A stretch of 64,000 nucleotides of DNA, from assembly GCA_947243795.1 (NCBI GenBank), contig OX365929.1, positions 992,001-1,056,000 of the forward strand, read 5' to 3'. This stretch comes from Saccharomyces uvarum. Taxonomy: Eukaryota; Ascomycota; Saccharomycetes; Saccharomycetales; Saccharomycetaceae. The first letter of the stretch is position 1. Each line of letters starts with the position of its first letter. Shown one piece after another: positions 29,116-38,787 of this stretch. A program made the position numbers and the translations under genes. The notes under the pieces were generated by a model. The model made no database searches, had not been told where the DNA came from, and worked only from the letters and a program-made list of their open reading frames with translations.

Positions 29116-30501
29116 ATGAGTTTCAAAGGGTTTACTAAAGCCGTCACTAGGGCTCCTCAGTCCTTCCGTCAAAAGTTCAAGATGGGTGAGCAGACTGAGG
29201 ATCCTGTGTACGAAGATGCAGAACGTCGTTTCCAAGAACTGGAACAAGAAACTAAAAAATTGAGTGAGGAGTCGAAGAGGTATTCGTCTGCAGTAAACGG
29301 GATGCTAACACATCAAATTGGATTTGCTAGGTCCATGGAGGAAATTTTCAAACCTATCAGTGGTAAAATGAGTGATCCCAACGCCACTATACCAGAAGAC
29401 AATCCAGAGGGTATTGAAGCTAGTGAGCAATACAGGGCCATGGTTGCCGAGTTACAGGAAACATTGAAACCAGACTTGGCGTTGGTGGAAGAAAAGATCG
29501 TTACGCCATGCCAAGAATTGTTGAAAATTATTACCTATATTCGTAAAATGGCCACCAAGAGAAACCATAAAAAATTAGATTTGGATAGGCATCTGAACAC
29601 TTATAGCAAGCAGGAGAAGAAGAAGGAACCAACTGCCAAGGACGAAGAGAGGTTATATAAAGCACAATCCCAGATGGAAGTTGCTCAACAAGAATATGAT
29701 TACTATAACGAGCTGCTAAAGACTCAATTGCCAGTCTTGTTTAGTTTGGAAGCAGAGTTTGTGAAACCATTATTTGTTTCGTTCTATTTCATGCAATTGA
29801 ACATCTTTTACACTTTGTATAACAATCTTCAAGACATGAAAATTCCATATTTTGATCTAAACAGTGATATTGTGGAGTCTTTCATCGCCAAGAGAGGTAA
29901 TGTGGAGGAACAAACAGATTCGCTAACCATCACTCATTTCAAGATTGGCTACTCTAAAGCCAAATTAGAAATGACCAAAAGAAAGTACGGTGCCGGAGCC
30001 ACTGAGGACTCGCCAGTAAGTGGCGCTTCGAGTGGAATCGGATACGCCGCTGGATATGGTGCAGCATCACCAACGTCTCCAACCCCCACGGGATACGGAT
30101 ATGGCGCTGCTGCGGCAGGTTATGGAGCCCAACCAGTCGCACAGTACGGTGCCGCTGCTGTCACAGGAGCCGTTCCAGCTTATGGTGCCGCTCAATCGCC
30201 ACCACTCACGGGAATGGGATTCCAGCAGCCACAACAACAGCAACAGGGTCCACCACCTGCCTATTCCAATCCTCTAACACCACCTGTAGCCGGTGCAACA
30301 GCCGCAGCAGTCCCCGGCGCAGAAACCGTCACCGCGTTATACGATTATCAAGCACAAGCCGCAGGTGACTTGACTTTCCCTGCTGGCGCAGTTATAGAGA
30401 TTATCCAGCGTACTCCAGACGCAAACGAATGGTGGACAGGAAGATACAATGGCCAACAAGGTGTGTTCCCCGGAAACTACGTCCAGATCAATAAAAACTA
30501 G
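29116..30501 (+). CDS. RVS167: Rvs167, amphiphysin-like BAR/SH3 protein
   Basis: BAR-domain protein that works with Rvs161 in membrane scission at endocytic sites and in actin organisation. The protein has 461 residues, about 20 fewer than I recall for S. cerevisiae (482). The N-BAR domain covers about 1-255, beginning with the amphipathic [17 protein letters not shown]. The Gly/Pro/Ala-rich linker is about 295-400, with YGAA and GYGYGAA repeats and a short Gln run. The SH3 domain is 407-459 ([17 protein letters not shown] and GVFPGNYV). The length difference most likely falls in the repetitive linker. Confidence 0.97.
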   Translation: MSFKGFTKAVTRAPQSFRQKFKMGEQTEDPVYEDAERRFQELEQETKKLSEESKRYSSAVNGMLTHQIGFARSMEEIFKPISGKMSDPNATIPEDNPEGIEASEQYRAMVAELQETLKPDLALVEEKIVTPCQELLKIITYIRKMATKRNHKKLDLDRHLNTYSKQEKKKEPTAKDEERLYKAQSQMEVAQQEYDYYNELLKTQLPVLFSLEAEFVKPLFVSFYFMQLNIFYTLYNNLQDMKIPYFDLNSDIVESFIAKRGNVEEQTDSLTITHFKIGYSKAKLEMTKRKYGAGATEDSPVSGASSGIGYAAGYGAASPTSPTPTGYGYGAAAAGYGAQPVAQYGAAAVTGAVPAYGAAQSPPLTGMGFQQPQQQQQGPPPAYSNPLTPPVAGATAAAVPGAETVTALYDYQAQAAGDLTFPAGAVIEIIQRTPDANEWWTGRYNGQQGVFPGNYVQINKN

Positions 30502-31440
30502 GAAGAATCCCAGTGTGAAGCCAGTGGAGGATGGTCACTGCCAGCCCACCCCCGCTCATATCAACTGAATGAATTCTGCGATTATCAGTTGCTGTTTTTG
30601 TAATGTTCTTTTTATTAAATTAAATACTCAATGGGGCAATTTGTCCTTTGCGCCAACATAGTGCTTTCCATATTTATCCCTTTTTGGGCATGGCGTCCCG
30701 CACTTACCCTCCGCTCGTGTCCCAAAACGGAAACCGCGCCTGCCCAGAACGGTAACCGCTTTCCTAATGCGGCTCATCGATTGCCCGATGGGGGAACCAG
30801 CTTTGTCGCTCGCCTCGCCTGGACGTCCCAATGCGTCGTTTCCAGTCTCCTTTCTTATTTATATAACGCCATCGATGACACAGCCCAGTTGGGAAAGAGC
30901 TTCTGACAACAAAAAGAGAGTAAGACTACGTGCAAAAGAACTTACCTACATTTGCAGAGGCTTTAAGCAGACTGTACACGTTTTTTACTGTCCGCATTAT
31001 ATTTAGAAGGAAAAAGTTCCTTTTACTCGCAATATTATTAAGCTTGATCGCGGCGATCTAAAAAGATAAATACCAATCGAAGTAGGTTCCATCCGGTCTA
31101 CTAAAAAAACTGACCTCTTAAAATATATTTGTCCTCGTCCTGTTTGTTACTTTGGCTCACCAGTGGTTTCATTCCATACAAGTTGGCCGCGTACACTTCT
31201 ACGTATCACAAAAGTTAACCGTTCGAATTTCATTTAGAAGACTGTTCGCCTGATATAAAAGAAATACTTCTCATTTCGTGAACGTTCTTTTTTTGTCTCA
31301 GACCACTAGGAAATAAGCCTTCCCCCCTTCCTCACGAAAGTTCGATATCACATCTTTGTGATTTGGCTTTTTGGTTTGGCGGTTCTTTCTTTCTTCTCCA
31401 CTACTGAAGCATTAATAAGAAGGTCAATAACTTCCCCATC
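30502..31440. promoter_or_regulatory. RVS167-SAC7 intergenic region
   Basis: A 939-base tandem region with the SAC7 promoter and long leader. The first part (about 30680-30830) is GC-rich and holds the palindrome CGGTAACCG at 30750-30758. The last 250 bases are pyrimidine-rich. ORFs on both strands at 30628-30906 mirror each other and have no recognisable content, so I call no gene. Confidence 0.5.
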
Positions 31441-33408
31441 ATGCCAAACAGTGCTCTGAAACAAGGCCCGAAAAATGAAAATGTTTCTCCTTCTAAAGGT
31501 CACGTCCCAAGTTTTTGGAAACAGTTCATAAACAACCCCAAAAGTATGTCGTCGGAGAATATTAGTGTCCCCAGGTCACCAACATCGCTTTCCAGAAATG
31601 CCCAACCAACCACTCTAAAGAGGCCTCCGCTATCGTCGAGGCCATACTCATATAACACTCCAACGAAAGATAGGAAATCCTTCTCCAAATCCTCAAAACA
31701 AAACAATAATAGCAACAACACTAATGCCGGGACATCGCCCCACGCAGAGTTTAAAAATTATAGAGATATGTTTTTATCTAACAGAAATGGCTTCACCGGC
31801 AGGGTTTTTGGTGTCACTTTAGCTGAATCGTTAAGTGTTGCCAGTGCGGAAGTCATCGTTCAAAGTGAACTAGTTAGTTTCGGTAGGATACCTATCGTGG
31901 TAGCTAAGTGCGGTGCTTACTTGAAGGCAAATGGTTTAGAGACCTCAGGTATATTTCGTATTGCAGGCAATGGCAAAAGAGTAAAAGCACTCCAGTATAT
32001 TTTTTCATCACCCCCCGACTATGGTACCAAATTTAACGATTGGGAAACATATACAGTGCACGACGTTGCATCGCTCCTGAGAAGATACCTTAATAATCTA
32101 GCTGAACCATTAATACCCCTAGCGCTATATGAGCAATTCAGAGACCCACTGCGAGCCAAACCTAGAATCCTAAGACATATGTTGACCCATGAAGTTTCTC
32201 ATCCCAACGCCAATAAAATAAATAACGCAACAGTGAAATCTAGCAGACAAAATTATAATGACGATGGCGCAAATGATGGCGATATTGAAAAGGACGATAT
32301 CAAAGATGACGAAGAAAAAAGAAGAAAAAAAATACGTCACAAGAGGAGACTCACTCGTGATATTAGAGCAGCTATAAAGGAATATGAAGAGCTATTTGTT
32401 ACGCTATCCAACGACACAAAACAGCTAACGATATACCTGTTAGATCTCCTAAGTCTTTTCGCTAGACAATCACAGCTCAATCTGATGTCTGGAAGAAATT
32501 TAGCCGCCATTTTCCAACCTTCAATATTATCACACCCTCAACATGATATGGACCCCAAAGAATATGAACTTTCTCGACTGGTAGTTGAATTCTTAATCGA
32601 ATATTCCTATAAGCTGTTACCTCATCTTTTGAAGTTAGCTAAGAAGGAGCAGCAAGAAAGGCTATCGAGCGAGAAAAAAAATATCGACGCAAATAAACAG
32701 AAATCTGATCCTATACCAATACCGAAGATTACCTCATCAGATGCTCCACCAATAGCCCCCTCAAACGCATATCCACCAACGATTGACAATAGTAATAAAT
32801 TTAATCACCCAACGTTATCACCAATTTCTACCACAATTCCAGAATACTCATCTGACTTACAGACCTCTAAAATGTTGAAACCTCCAAAGCAAAGAAGACC
32901 TCACTCGAAGTCTTTTGGTTCTACCCCTGTGCCTCCAGATGTTATTGCTAGTAATAAAAGGCGGACGAGCCTATTCCCATGGTTACACAAACCTGGTATC
33001 CTGAGTGACACCGGTGACAATGGCGATTTGACTGGTACTGAAGCTGAAGGAGATGATTATGAAGACGAAAATATTGACCCATACAGTCAATCTCCATCAA
33101 GTATGCAATCGGGCTCTCTACCCAAACAACATCATTTACCAATTCCTCAGATGAACAGATCGTTGAGTGGGAACAGTACCTCGTCGTCATTCAACACTAG
33201 GCCAATTTCGATGATATTGACTGGTGCCAATAATAATTCAGCGGATCATTTAGAATCACTAGAAAATGCTCACAGCAATAATGAACGAAATCATGTTTCT
33301 CCGCTGACTGAAGACGATGATGAGGAAAGGGATTCAAGATCACGCAAGAGGGAATCCTGGTTCCAGAGACTAACAAGCCGATCAGGCTCAGCAAATAGAG
33401 CTTCATAA
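31441..33408 (+). CDS. SAC7: Sac7, RhoGAP for Rho1
   Basis: GTPase-activating protein for Rho1, acting in cell-wall integrity signalling and actin organisation; paralog of Bag7. The protein has 655 residues. The N-terminal 110 residues are Ser/Asn/Pro-rich. The RhoGAP domain spans about 120-400 and has the arginine finger Arg173 in [11 protein letters not shown], the [21 protein letters not shown]-type helix and [15 protein letters not shown]. The domain is split by a long charged insertion (about 250-305, with [13 protein letters not shown]). The C-terminal 250 residues are Ser/Pro-rich with an acidic stretch, and are probably regulatory. Confidence 0.97.
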   Translation: MPNSALKQGPKNENVSPSKGHVPSFWKQFINNPKSMSSENISVPRSPTSLSRNAQPTTLKRPPLSSRPYSYNTPTKDRKSFSKSSKQNNNSNNTNAGTSPHAEFKNYRDMFLSNRNGFTGRVFGVTLAESLSVASAEVIVQSELVSFGRIPIVVAKCGAYLKANGLETSGIFRIAGNGKRVKALQYIFSSPPDYGTKFNDWETYTVHDVASLLRRYLNNLAEPLIPLALYEQFRDPLRAKPRILRHMLTHEVSHPNANKINNATVKSSRQNYNDDGANDGDIEKDDIKDDEEKRRKKIRHKRRLTRDIRAAIKEYEELFVTLSNDTKQLTIYLLDLLSLFARQSQLNLMSGRNLAAIFQPSILSHPQHDMDPKEYELSRLVVEFLIEYSYKLLPHLLKLAKKEQQERLSSEKKNIDANKQKSDPIPIPKITSSDAPPIAPSNAYPPTIDNSNKFNHPTLSPISTTIPEYSSDLQTSKMLKPPKQRRPHSKSFGSTPVPPDVIASNKRRTSLFPWLHKPGILSDTGDNGDLTGTEAEGDDYEDENIDPYSQSPSSMQSGSLPKQHHLPIPQMNRSLSGNSTSSSFNTRPISMILTGANNNSADHLESLENAHSNNERNHVSPLTEDDDEERDSRSRKRESWFQRLTSRSGSANRAS

Positions 33409-33859
33409 GGTATTTTCGCTTCTTTTTGCTTTCCCCTTTACACTTTTTTCTCTCCCAAATTATCTCTTATGGGTTCCTTTCGCTTTATTCGCGTTTTGTA
33501 TAATTAATAAATAAATTATCATTTATTTTCACTGTTCATAATCAAGGATGATGTAAATGCATAACATAAGTCATAGGGAAAGAAAGTTTACGGACACTTT
33601 TTCTGTAACAGTACCAGTCACAGTATAATAACAAAAAAAAAAACTGAATTCATATGTTCATAAAAAACGAAACAATTATATAGGTGTAATTCTTGAGATA
33701 TAAAATTTTTTGCTATAAAAACCCCACGAACAGACACTGTTTATAGCCTTGCGGGCCACTGAACTGTCCAATAATTCAGGGCGAATTGTTGCTAACTACG
33801 ATAATTTTCTTATGATGTCATTAACCATGACCCTATATATATATATAGTTATACGTTTA
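33409..33859. other. SAC7-UBA2 convergent 3' region
   Basis: A 451-base AT-rich region between convergent genes. It has a short TA run at 33833-33848 just after the UBA2 stop, and an A-run near 33632-33643. No gene, tRNA or LTR remnant seen. Confidence 0.5.
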
Positions 33860-35767
33860 TTAGTCTAGTTCAATAATATCAGAACTGGCTGATTCATTCG
33901 TTAACTTTTTTCTTTTGCTGCTGGGTTCACTAAGATCCTCAGGATCAGCCGACCTTTTCTTTGAGCTGTTTAACGGCCCAGTCACCATTTCAATTTCACC
34001 TTCATCGTCATCTAATATTACGATGCCATCCTCTTCCTGGTTATCCGTGGCGGTAGCTACGTCATTATTTTCTTCTTTCTCTTCGTTCTCGTCACCATTT
34101 GACAAAGTATCGCTTGATTTGACTAGTGGGACCCGTATATCTGGTAACTTACACGTATCATCAGGAAATTCATCATTAACATCGAGGTATAGTTCAATGG
34201 ATTTACGAACCATTGTGTCACCTTCTTCGTCGGAAAATAATATTATAGATCCGTTACCTAGATTAACTTCAAATAATGTGCGATCGTTCAAATCTTCAAA
34301 ATCATAATCGGCCAATAGTCTTTGCTCACTTGCATCCAGGAGTGAGATATCTTCTGCATAATCGTATTTGTCACGTATTAAACCGATCAGATCAGATAAT
34401 TTCATTTTCTTCAGCTGGTCAGGTGACAATTTGATAACGCCTCTACTTACTCTGGAACATACGGGACAATTACAGTTTGGTGGCGCTAATTTTGGATTTG
34501 ACAAATATCGATTCTGAGACAAATTGCTTGCCTTGGCTGTAAAAGTCATATTTAAGTCAGTGAATTTACTTACTGGAGCATATTTCAGAAGGTTTAGAAC
34601 GCGCAATGAGATCAATGATGATAAACCGGCAATGATAGCATTTGTCGTTGCTATGGCCGGGATGATGTTACCTGCAATTTGCTTAATGTCAAATACAGAC
34701 TTCATTGGAATGTTGAAAATGTGAGATCTTATATTTGCTGCTGTCACAACAAATTCCAATGTATCAGCATCGTCTTTGTCAAACTCGATATGACTCTGCT
34801 CCATAGCATAACGATTCATTAGTTTTTGAGTAATTTTAACGAAGTGGTTGATTTGTTCATGTATTGTTCCCACAGAGTTCGAATCAAATTTATTTGTCTT
34901 GCAAGGCCCCCTTATCTGAGAATCGGACAACGGCGTTGGCTTAGTTCTTGTTTTCCATAGATTTTCAATAGCTAACAATTTGTTTATGTCCTGAATAAAT
35001 AATTTGTGAAGGATCTCAGGGACACGGGATTCATCCTTGGAGATGATAATTTTCTGTAGTTCATGCAATTCATTAGTTTCTTGTTTGATACGTTTGATTT
35101 CCTCAGCATCGTCGGTGCCCCAATCGTTGTTGCCTTCTTCGTTTGTGGAGGCATCTGAGGCAAACAGCTGGTTAAATAGAAAGTTTTTTGCCCAAACAAT
35201 ACAATGGATTGGTTGGGATGGTGTCGATCTAATGGTACACACGGGGAAAGTCTTTGGAGTTTCTTTCTTGGTACATTCAAAACATTCTGTTTGCCCAGGA
35301 ATAATTGGCTGCATGTAACCATCAAACCCAGCCGTCCCAGACTCTAGTAAAGGGAGCGACAAAAATTGGGACATTTTATTAACGTAACGCCTTGCAGCCA
35401 GGTTATCAAGGGCATTGAAGATAATATCAAATTGCTCAAACCAATGTAGGGGGAAAGTGGAAGTGTCCATAACATTTCCTTGATAAGGCACCAGTTTAGA
35501 GTTGTTGAAATGTTGGACCGCCTTCACAGCCGTGGTAGATTTGGGCTGCTTGATATCTTTTTGTCTAAAGAGAAACTGCCTATTCAAGTTAGACAAGTCA
35601 ATAGTGTCCAAATCTACAATATGTATCTCACCGAATTCCATCAAGATCAAATCTTTCAGTAGTTCAGACCCTATGCCTCCGGCACCAACCAAGAGACATT
35701 TGGAAGACCGTAATTTTTGGAAGTTATCTTCACCAATGATCTTTATTAAATTCGTTTCTCTTGCCAT
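33860..35767 (-). CDS. UBA2: Uba2, SUMO E1 catalytic subunit
   Basis: With Aos1, forms the E1 enzyme that adenylates SUMO (Smt3) and passes it to Ubc9. The ATG at 35765-35767 (MARETNLIKI) gives 635 residues. The frame stays open a further 110 codons upstream, but that part runs through a tRNA gene and is not conserved protein. The ATP-binding motif GAGGIGSELL is at 28-37 and the catalytic Cys177 is in PVCTIRSTP. Zinc ligands are Cys162/Cys165 (CFEC) and the later CNCPVC. A ubiquitin-fold domain follows, and the C-terminus is acidic with a basic KKRSADPE...KRKKL nuclear signal. Confidence 0.98.
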   Translation of the reverse strand: MARETNLIKIIGEDNFQKLRSSKCLLVGAGGIGSELLKDLILMEFGEIHIVDLDTIDLSNLNRQFLFRQKDIKQPKSTTAVKAVQHFNNSKLVPYQGNVMDTSTFPLHWFEQFDIIFNALDNLAARRYVNKMSQFLSLPLLESGTAGFDGYMQPIIPGQTECFECTKKETPKTFPVCTIRSTPSQPIHCIVWAKNFLFNQLFASDASTNEEGNNDWGTDDAEEIKRIKQETNELHELQKIIISKDESRVPEILHKLFIQDINKLLAIENLWKTRTKPTPLSDSQIRGPCKTNKFDSNSVGTIHEQINHFVKITQKLMNRYAMEQSHIEFDKDDADTLEFVVTAANIRSHIFNIPMKSVFDIKQIAGNIIPAIATTNAIIAGLSSLISLRVLNLLKYAPVSKFTDLNMTFTAKASNLSQNRYLSNPKLAPPNCNCPVCSRVSRGVIKLSPDQLKKMKLSDLIGLIRDKYDYAEDISLLDASEQRLLADYDFEDLNDRTLFEVNLGNGSIILFSDEEGDTMVRKSIELYLDVNDEFPDDTCKLPDIRVPLVKSSDTLSNGDENEEKEENNDVATATDNQEEDGIVILDDDEGEIEMVTGPLNSSKKRSADPEDLSEPSSKRKKLTNESASSDIIELD

Positions 35768-35906
35768 TTTTTTCTTTCTGCCTAGCGTACGGGGAATTCC
35801 GTATAGGTGAGATGGTTTATTACTGGAATTTAAACAGGTTAGTTTAACGTAAACATAGTTTGCTTTTGAATACCAAAATGAAAAAATAAAAACTGAAAAA
35901 AGGTAT

Positions 35907-35913
35907 AAAAAAA
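35907..35913 (-). terminator. Pol III T7 terminator of tRNA-Gly
   Basis: Seven T residues on the minus strand, six bases after the discriminator base of the tRNA gene, fit a standard RNA polymerase III terminator. Confidence 0.85.
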
Positions 35914-35919
35914 GATAAA

Positions 35920-35991
35920 TGCGAAAGCCGGGAATCGAACCCGGGCCCCATGCTTGGGAAGCATGAATTCTAACCACTGAACCACTTCCGC
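35920..35991 (-). tRNA. tG(CCC): tRNA-Gly, anticodon CCC
   Basis: A 72-base tRNA gene without intron. The acceptor stem GCGGAAG pairs with CTTTCGC (one G-T wobble), followed by discriminator A at 35920. The A box TGGTTCAGTGG is at 35974-35984 and the B box GGTTCGATTCC at 35931-35941. The anticodon stem CATGC/GCATG encloses the loop TTCCCAA, giving CCC, which reads glycine codon GGG. This corresponds in position to tG(CCC)D of S. cerevisiae. GGG is a rare codon in yeast and few gene copies of this tRNA exist. Confidence 0.96.
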
Positions 35992-36190
35992 GAGAGATGT
36001 TTTCGATATTTGGATTTGCAAATCTACATTCATAGGGTAAAAATATTCGCCATCGTATTAAGTAAAAAAAGATAGATATGGGCACCGTGTCCGACACCGG
36101 ACGATGTAGTTTACAGCGTCATTTGTTGAATGTTTTGATTTTCTATCTTAAATATGTATTTAGGTAGAAAGTAGGCAAAGAGCACTAACA

Positions 36191-36901
36191 TTAATCTCTC
36201 AAGACTTTATCACCGTCCTTGTGGTATATCATCAAGTAGCTGGTGAACCCTTCACCGTTAGGGTCGTAATTACCATTGGAATCGACTTCACCTTCGCCGT
36301 ATTTAAAAGTCTGGTAGTTCTTGAACCCGAAGTATTCATAGACGGATCTAGCATGTTCGGCAATGGCTTCGAGCACAATGGCACAGTTATCCTCGTCAGC
36401 CCTTTTCTTGTATTCTTCGAAAATCGTTCTCACAGAGCCTTTGATGCTCTTCTCGTTTAGATTCTTACCGATACAGAAAAGATAATAGTAGCCGATGTTT
36501 TCCGGAATGACTTGCTTTCTACGTTTACTCAAGTCGTCAATGAAGTCCTTGTTGAACTTGGGATCATTGCTCATTATCTTGGGGACGTGAGGTGGCAGAC
36601 TCCACAATGCGACGGCGTCGAAATCGTTGACTTCGGAGATCTCACCGTGGGGTGAGTCCAAATAGCACGATGCGTAGTACGCAATGGTGGCGTTAATTCT
36701 CTCCTTGGACACATGCTCCGTGATGGGGATGTTGAAGAATTTCTTCGAAATATAATCGAACGCCTTTGAGTCATGGAAGGCTATGGCCAAGGTCTCTGCG
36801 ACTCTTCTGATATCCGTGGCCTTGTTCAGGACACAGACCTTGTCGTGGTCCTTACCGTCTGTGTTTTCCGATGGGGTGGGCAGTCTGTTCTTGCTAGTCA
36901 T
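36191..36901 (-). CDS. YDR391C: YDR391C ortholog, GNAT-like protein of unknown function
   Basis: Uncharacterised protein of 236 residues. The order of predicted elements suggests a GCN5-related acetyltransferase fold. There is an N-terminal ADIRRVAETLAIAF-type helix, a central YYYLFCIGKNLNEKSIKGSVRTIF segment where acetyl-CoA would bind, and the C-terminal IVLEAIAEHARSVYEYFGF, which resembles the GNAT motif B region with the Tyr-Glu...Gly-Phe signature. The Gly-rich Q/RxxGxG/A loop is weak, so catalytic activity is uncertain. A TATA element (about 36985-36992) lies some 85 bases before the ATG. It is divergent from SPT3, which belongs to the Gcn5-containing SAGA complex, but I see no reason to link the two. 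Confidence 0.88.
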   Translation of the reverse strand: MTSKNRLPTPSENTDGKDHDKVCVLNKATDIRRVAETLAIAFHDSKAFDYISKKFFNIPITEHVSKERINATIAYYASCYLDSPHGEISEVNDFDAVALWSLPPHVPKIMSNDPKFNKDFIDDLSKRRKQVIPENIGYYYLFCIGKNLNEKSIKGSVRTIFEEYKKRADEDNCAIVLEAIAEHARSVYEYFGFKNYQTFKYGEGEVDSNGNYDPNGEGFTSYLMIYHKDGDKVLRD

Positions 36902-37542
36902 GGCGTTTGCTTTCTTATCTAAGCTTTTCCTCGAGGCAGAATCTGCATGGCTACCCTTGGCCTAATCTGGCACAATAGCTGTAATATATATAAGCGGGCG
37001 GCGTTTCTTTTTGATTAGCGAACACCGCCGCAGGAACGACGGCTTCGCACGACGTAGGGAGTGATTTGTGGGCGAAACAGTAGTGCAAAGAGCTGTGGTC
37101 GACGATAATGACCCCATGCCCTTGGCCAATAGGAATTCGTACCACTGCTCCATGTTGGACCTGCGTTACCGTTCCAGCCGCGAGAGCGAAGCTGAAAAGG
37201 GCATCGTTATCTGTTCCGGTTCGGAAAGTATTCTTTCTAGGCGCCAGCTCTCCCCGCTATTCTGTGTGTCCCACTCCACGTCCCTGACACGTATTTCTGG
37301 GTTCCTTGGTGGCTAACATCGTGCTCTGTTTGCCTTCACCCTTTCCCATCGCATGTACATCTAGTTTTAAAGCTGTCTCTCTTGTTTTTCAGCGCAGCAG
37401 AAAGAAAGAGAAAAAGCCGACGTATGCATGCTTGCTCAGAGAAAAGGGCGGAAGCAATAACCAAAGCTAAGTTTGGTACACATTGAAGCTGGGGAAGAGT
37501 GCAGACCGAGTGCAGCAGCAGAGTTTTGCAGACTGAACAACG
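36902..37542. promoter_or_regulatory. YDR391C-SPT3 divergent promoter
   Basis: A 641-base divergent promoter. The TATATATA at 36985-36992 is well placed for YDR391C. CGCCGC-rich sequence follows at about 36995-37035. ORFs on both strands here overlap each other and show no domain, so no gene is called. Confidence 0.5.
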
Positions 37543-38556
37543 ATGATGGACAAGCACAAGTATCGCGTGGAGATACAGCAGATGATGTTTGTCTCCGGAG
37601 AAATCAACGATCCGCCCGTGGAGACCACTTCGCTGATAGAAGATATAGTAAGAGGCCAGGTGATAGAAATCCTCCTGCAGTCAAACAAAACGGCACATCT
37701 CAGGGGTAGCAGGAGCATTCTACCCGAAGACGTCATTTTTTTGATTAGACACGACAAGGCAAAGGTTAACCGTTTGAGGACGTATTTATCGTGGAAGGAT
37801 CTACGTAAGAATGCCAAGGACCAAGACGCCAGCGCCAGCGTAGCGGGTGGCTCTGGTAATCCTGGAGCCGGTGGTGAAGACGACTTGAAAAAGGCAAGCG
37901 GTGTGGAAAAGGACGACAAGGATGGAGGGAATATGATGAAAGTCAAGAAATCTCAGATCAAGCTGCCATGGGAATTGCAGTTCATGTTCAACGAGCATCC
38001 CTTGGAGAACAACGACGACAACGACGATATGGATGAAGACGAACGAGAGGCCAATATAATTACTTTGAAAAGGCTGAAAATGGCTGATGACAGAACTCGA
38101 AACATGACCAAAGAAGAGTATGTGCACTGGTCGGATTGTCGGCAGGCAAGTTTTACATTTAGAAAGAATAAAAGATTCAAGGACTGGTCCGGAATATCGC
38201 AACTTACTGAGGGGAAACCTCATGACGATGTTATTGATATCTTGGGGTTTTTGACTTTTGAGATTGTTTGCGCTCTGACGGAAACCGCACTAAAGATCAA
38301 GCAAAGAGAACAGGTCTTGCAAACACAAAAGGACAAGTCCCAACAGTCTAATCAGGATAACTCCAATTTTGAATTCACCTCGTCCACAGTTCATAGAAAA
38401 AAAAGACTATTCGATGGGCCTGAAAATGTTGTCAACCCGCTCAAACCAAAACACATCGAAGAGGCCTGGAGAGTAGTACAGACAATTGATATGAGGCATA
38501 GAGCTTTGACCAATTTCAAAGGCGGGAGGCTCAGTTCTAAACCAATTATCATGTAA
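37543..38556 (+). CDS. SPT3: Spt3, SAGA subunit that contacts TBP
   Basis: Histone-fold subunit of the SAGA coactivator complex that delivers TBP to TATA promoters together with Spt8. The 337-residue length matches S. cerevisiae. Two histone folds lie in one chain: the first at about 5-90 (YRVEIQQMMFVSGE, then LRGSRSILPEDVIFLIRHDKAK) and the second at about 195-270 (TFRKNKRFKDWSG, then DVIDILGFLTFEIVCALTETAL). An acidic Asn/Asp-rich linker (NNDDNDDMDEDERE, about 152-166) separates them. Two ATGs are in tandem at 37543 and 37546; the first gives the known length. Confidence 0.98.
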   Translation: MMDKHKYRVEIQQMMFVSGEINDPPVETTSLIEDIVRGQVIEILLQSNKTAHLRGSRSILPEDVIFLIRHDKAKVNRLRTYLSWKDLRKNAKDQDASASVAGGSGNPGAGGEDDLKKASGVEKDDKDGGNMMKVKKSQIKLPWELQFMFNEHPLENNDDNDDMDEDEREANIITLKRLKMADDRTRNMTKEEYVHWSDCRQASFTFRKNKRFKDWSGISQLTEGKPHDDVIDILGFLTFEIVCALTETALKIKQREQVLQTQKDKSQQSNQDNSNFEFTSSTVHRKKRLFDGPENVVNPLKPKHIEEAWRVVQTIDMRHRALTNFKGGRLSSKPIIM

Positions 38557-38649
38557 GTGTCTTTATATATTTTCAACCAGTGGTGTGTGGGTTCTGAACT
38601 AGTAATGGAAATGTAAATATATGACTATGAAAAATATATACAAAGAGAC

Positions 38650-38690
38650 AGATAGATAGATAGATAGATAGACAGATACATAGATAGATA
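38650..38690 (+). repeat. GATA tetranucleotide microsatellite
   Basis: Imperfect (GATA)n run with GACA interruptions in the SPT3-SHE9 intergenic region, about 100-140 bases before the SHE9 ATG. Confidence 0.9.
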
Positions 38691-38787
38691 GGGAAAGACA
38701 CGTTGGGCTAAGAATTGCCACCAAAATCGGATTCCTATTTTGTGTCCAAATTGCAAAAAATAAGGTGAGGGATCGAATACTTTCATT

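Larger units (their letters stand above)
35768..36190. promoter_or_regulatory. UBA2-YDR391C intergenic region with tRNA gene
   Basis: A 423-base region on whose minus strand lie the YDR391C 3' end, the tRNA-Gly gene (35920-35991) and the UBA2 promoter. The tRNA starts only about 150 bases before the UBA2 ATG, so Pol III and Pol II initiation are closely spaced. I saw no Ty, sigma or delta remnant near the tRNA. Confidence 0.6.

Noticed and set aside
30628-30906. Opposed ORFs between RVS167 and SAC7
   Set aside because: Mutual shadows in a GC-rich patch, with no domain, no signal and no neighbour logic.
35768-36097. N-terminal extension of UBA2
   Set aside because: Reads through a tRNA gene, is not E1-like, and a conserved start MARETNL exists downstream.
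35700-36190. Possible Ty or LTR remnant beside the tRNA gene
   Set aside because: Searched by eye for the terminal sequences of delta, sigma and tau elements and found none.
37467-37946. 159-codon minus-strand ORF over the SPT3 start
   Set aside because: Antisense to SPT3 with no conserved features.
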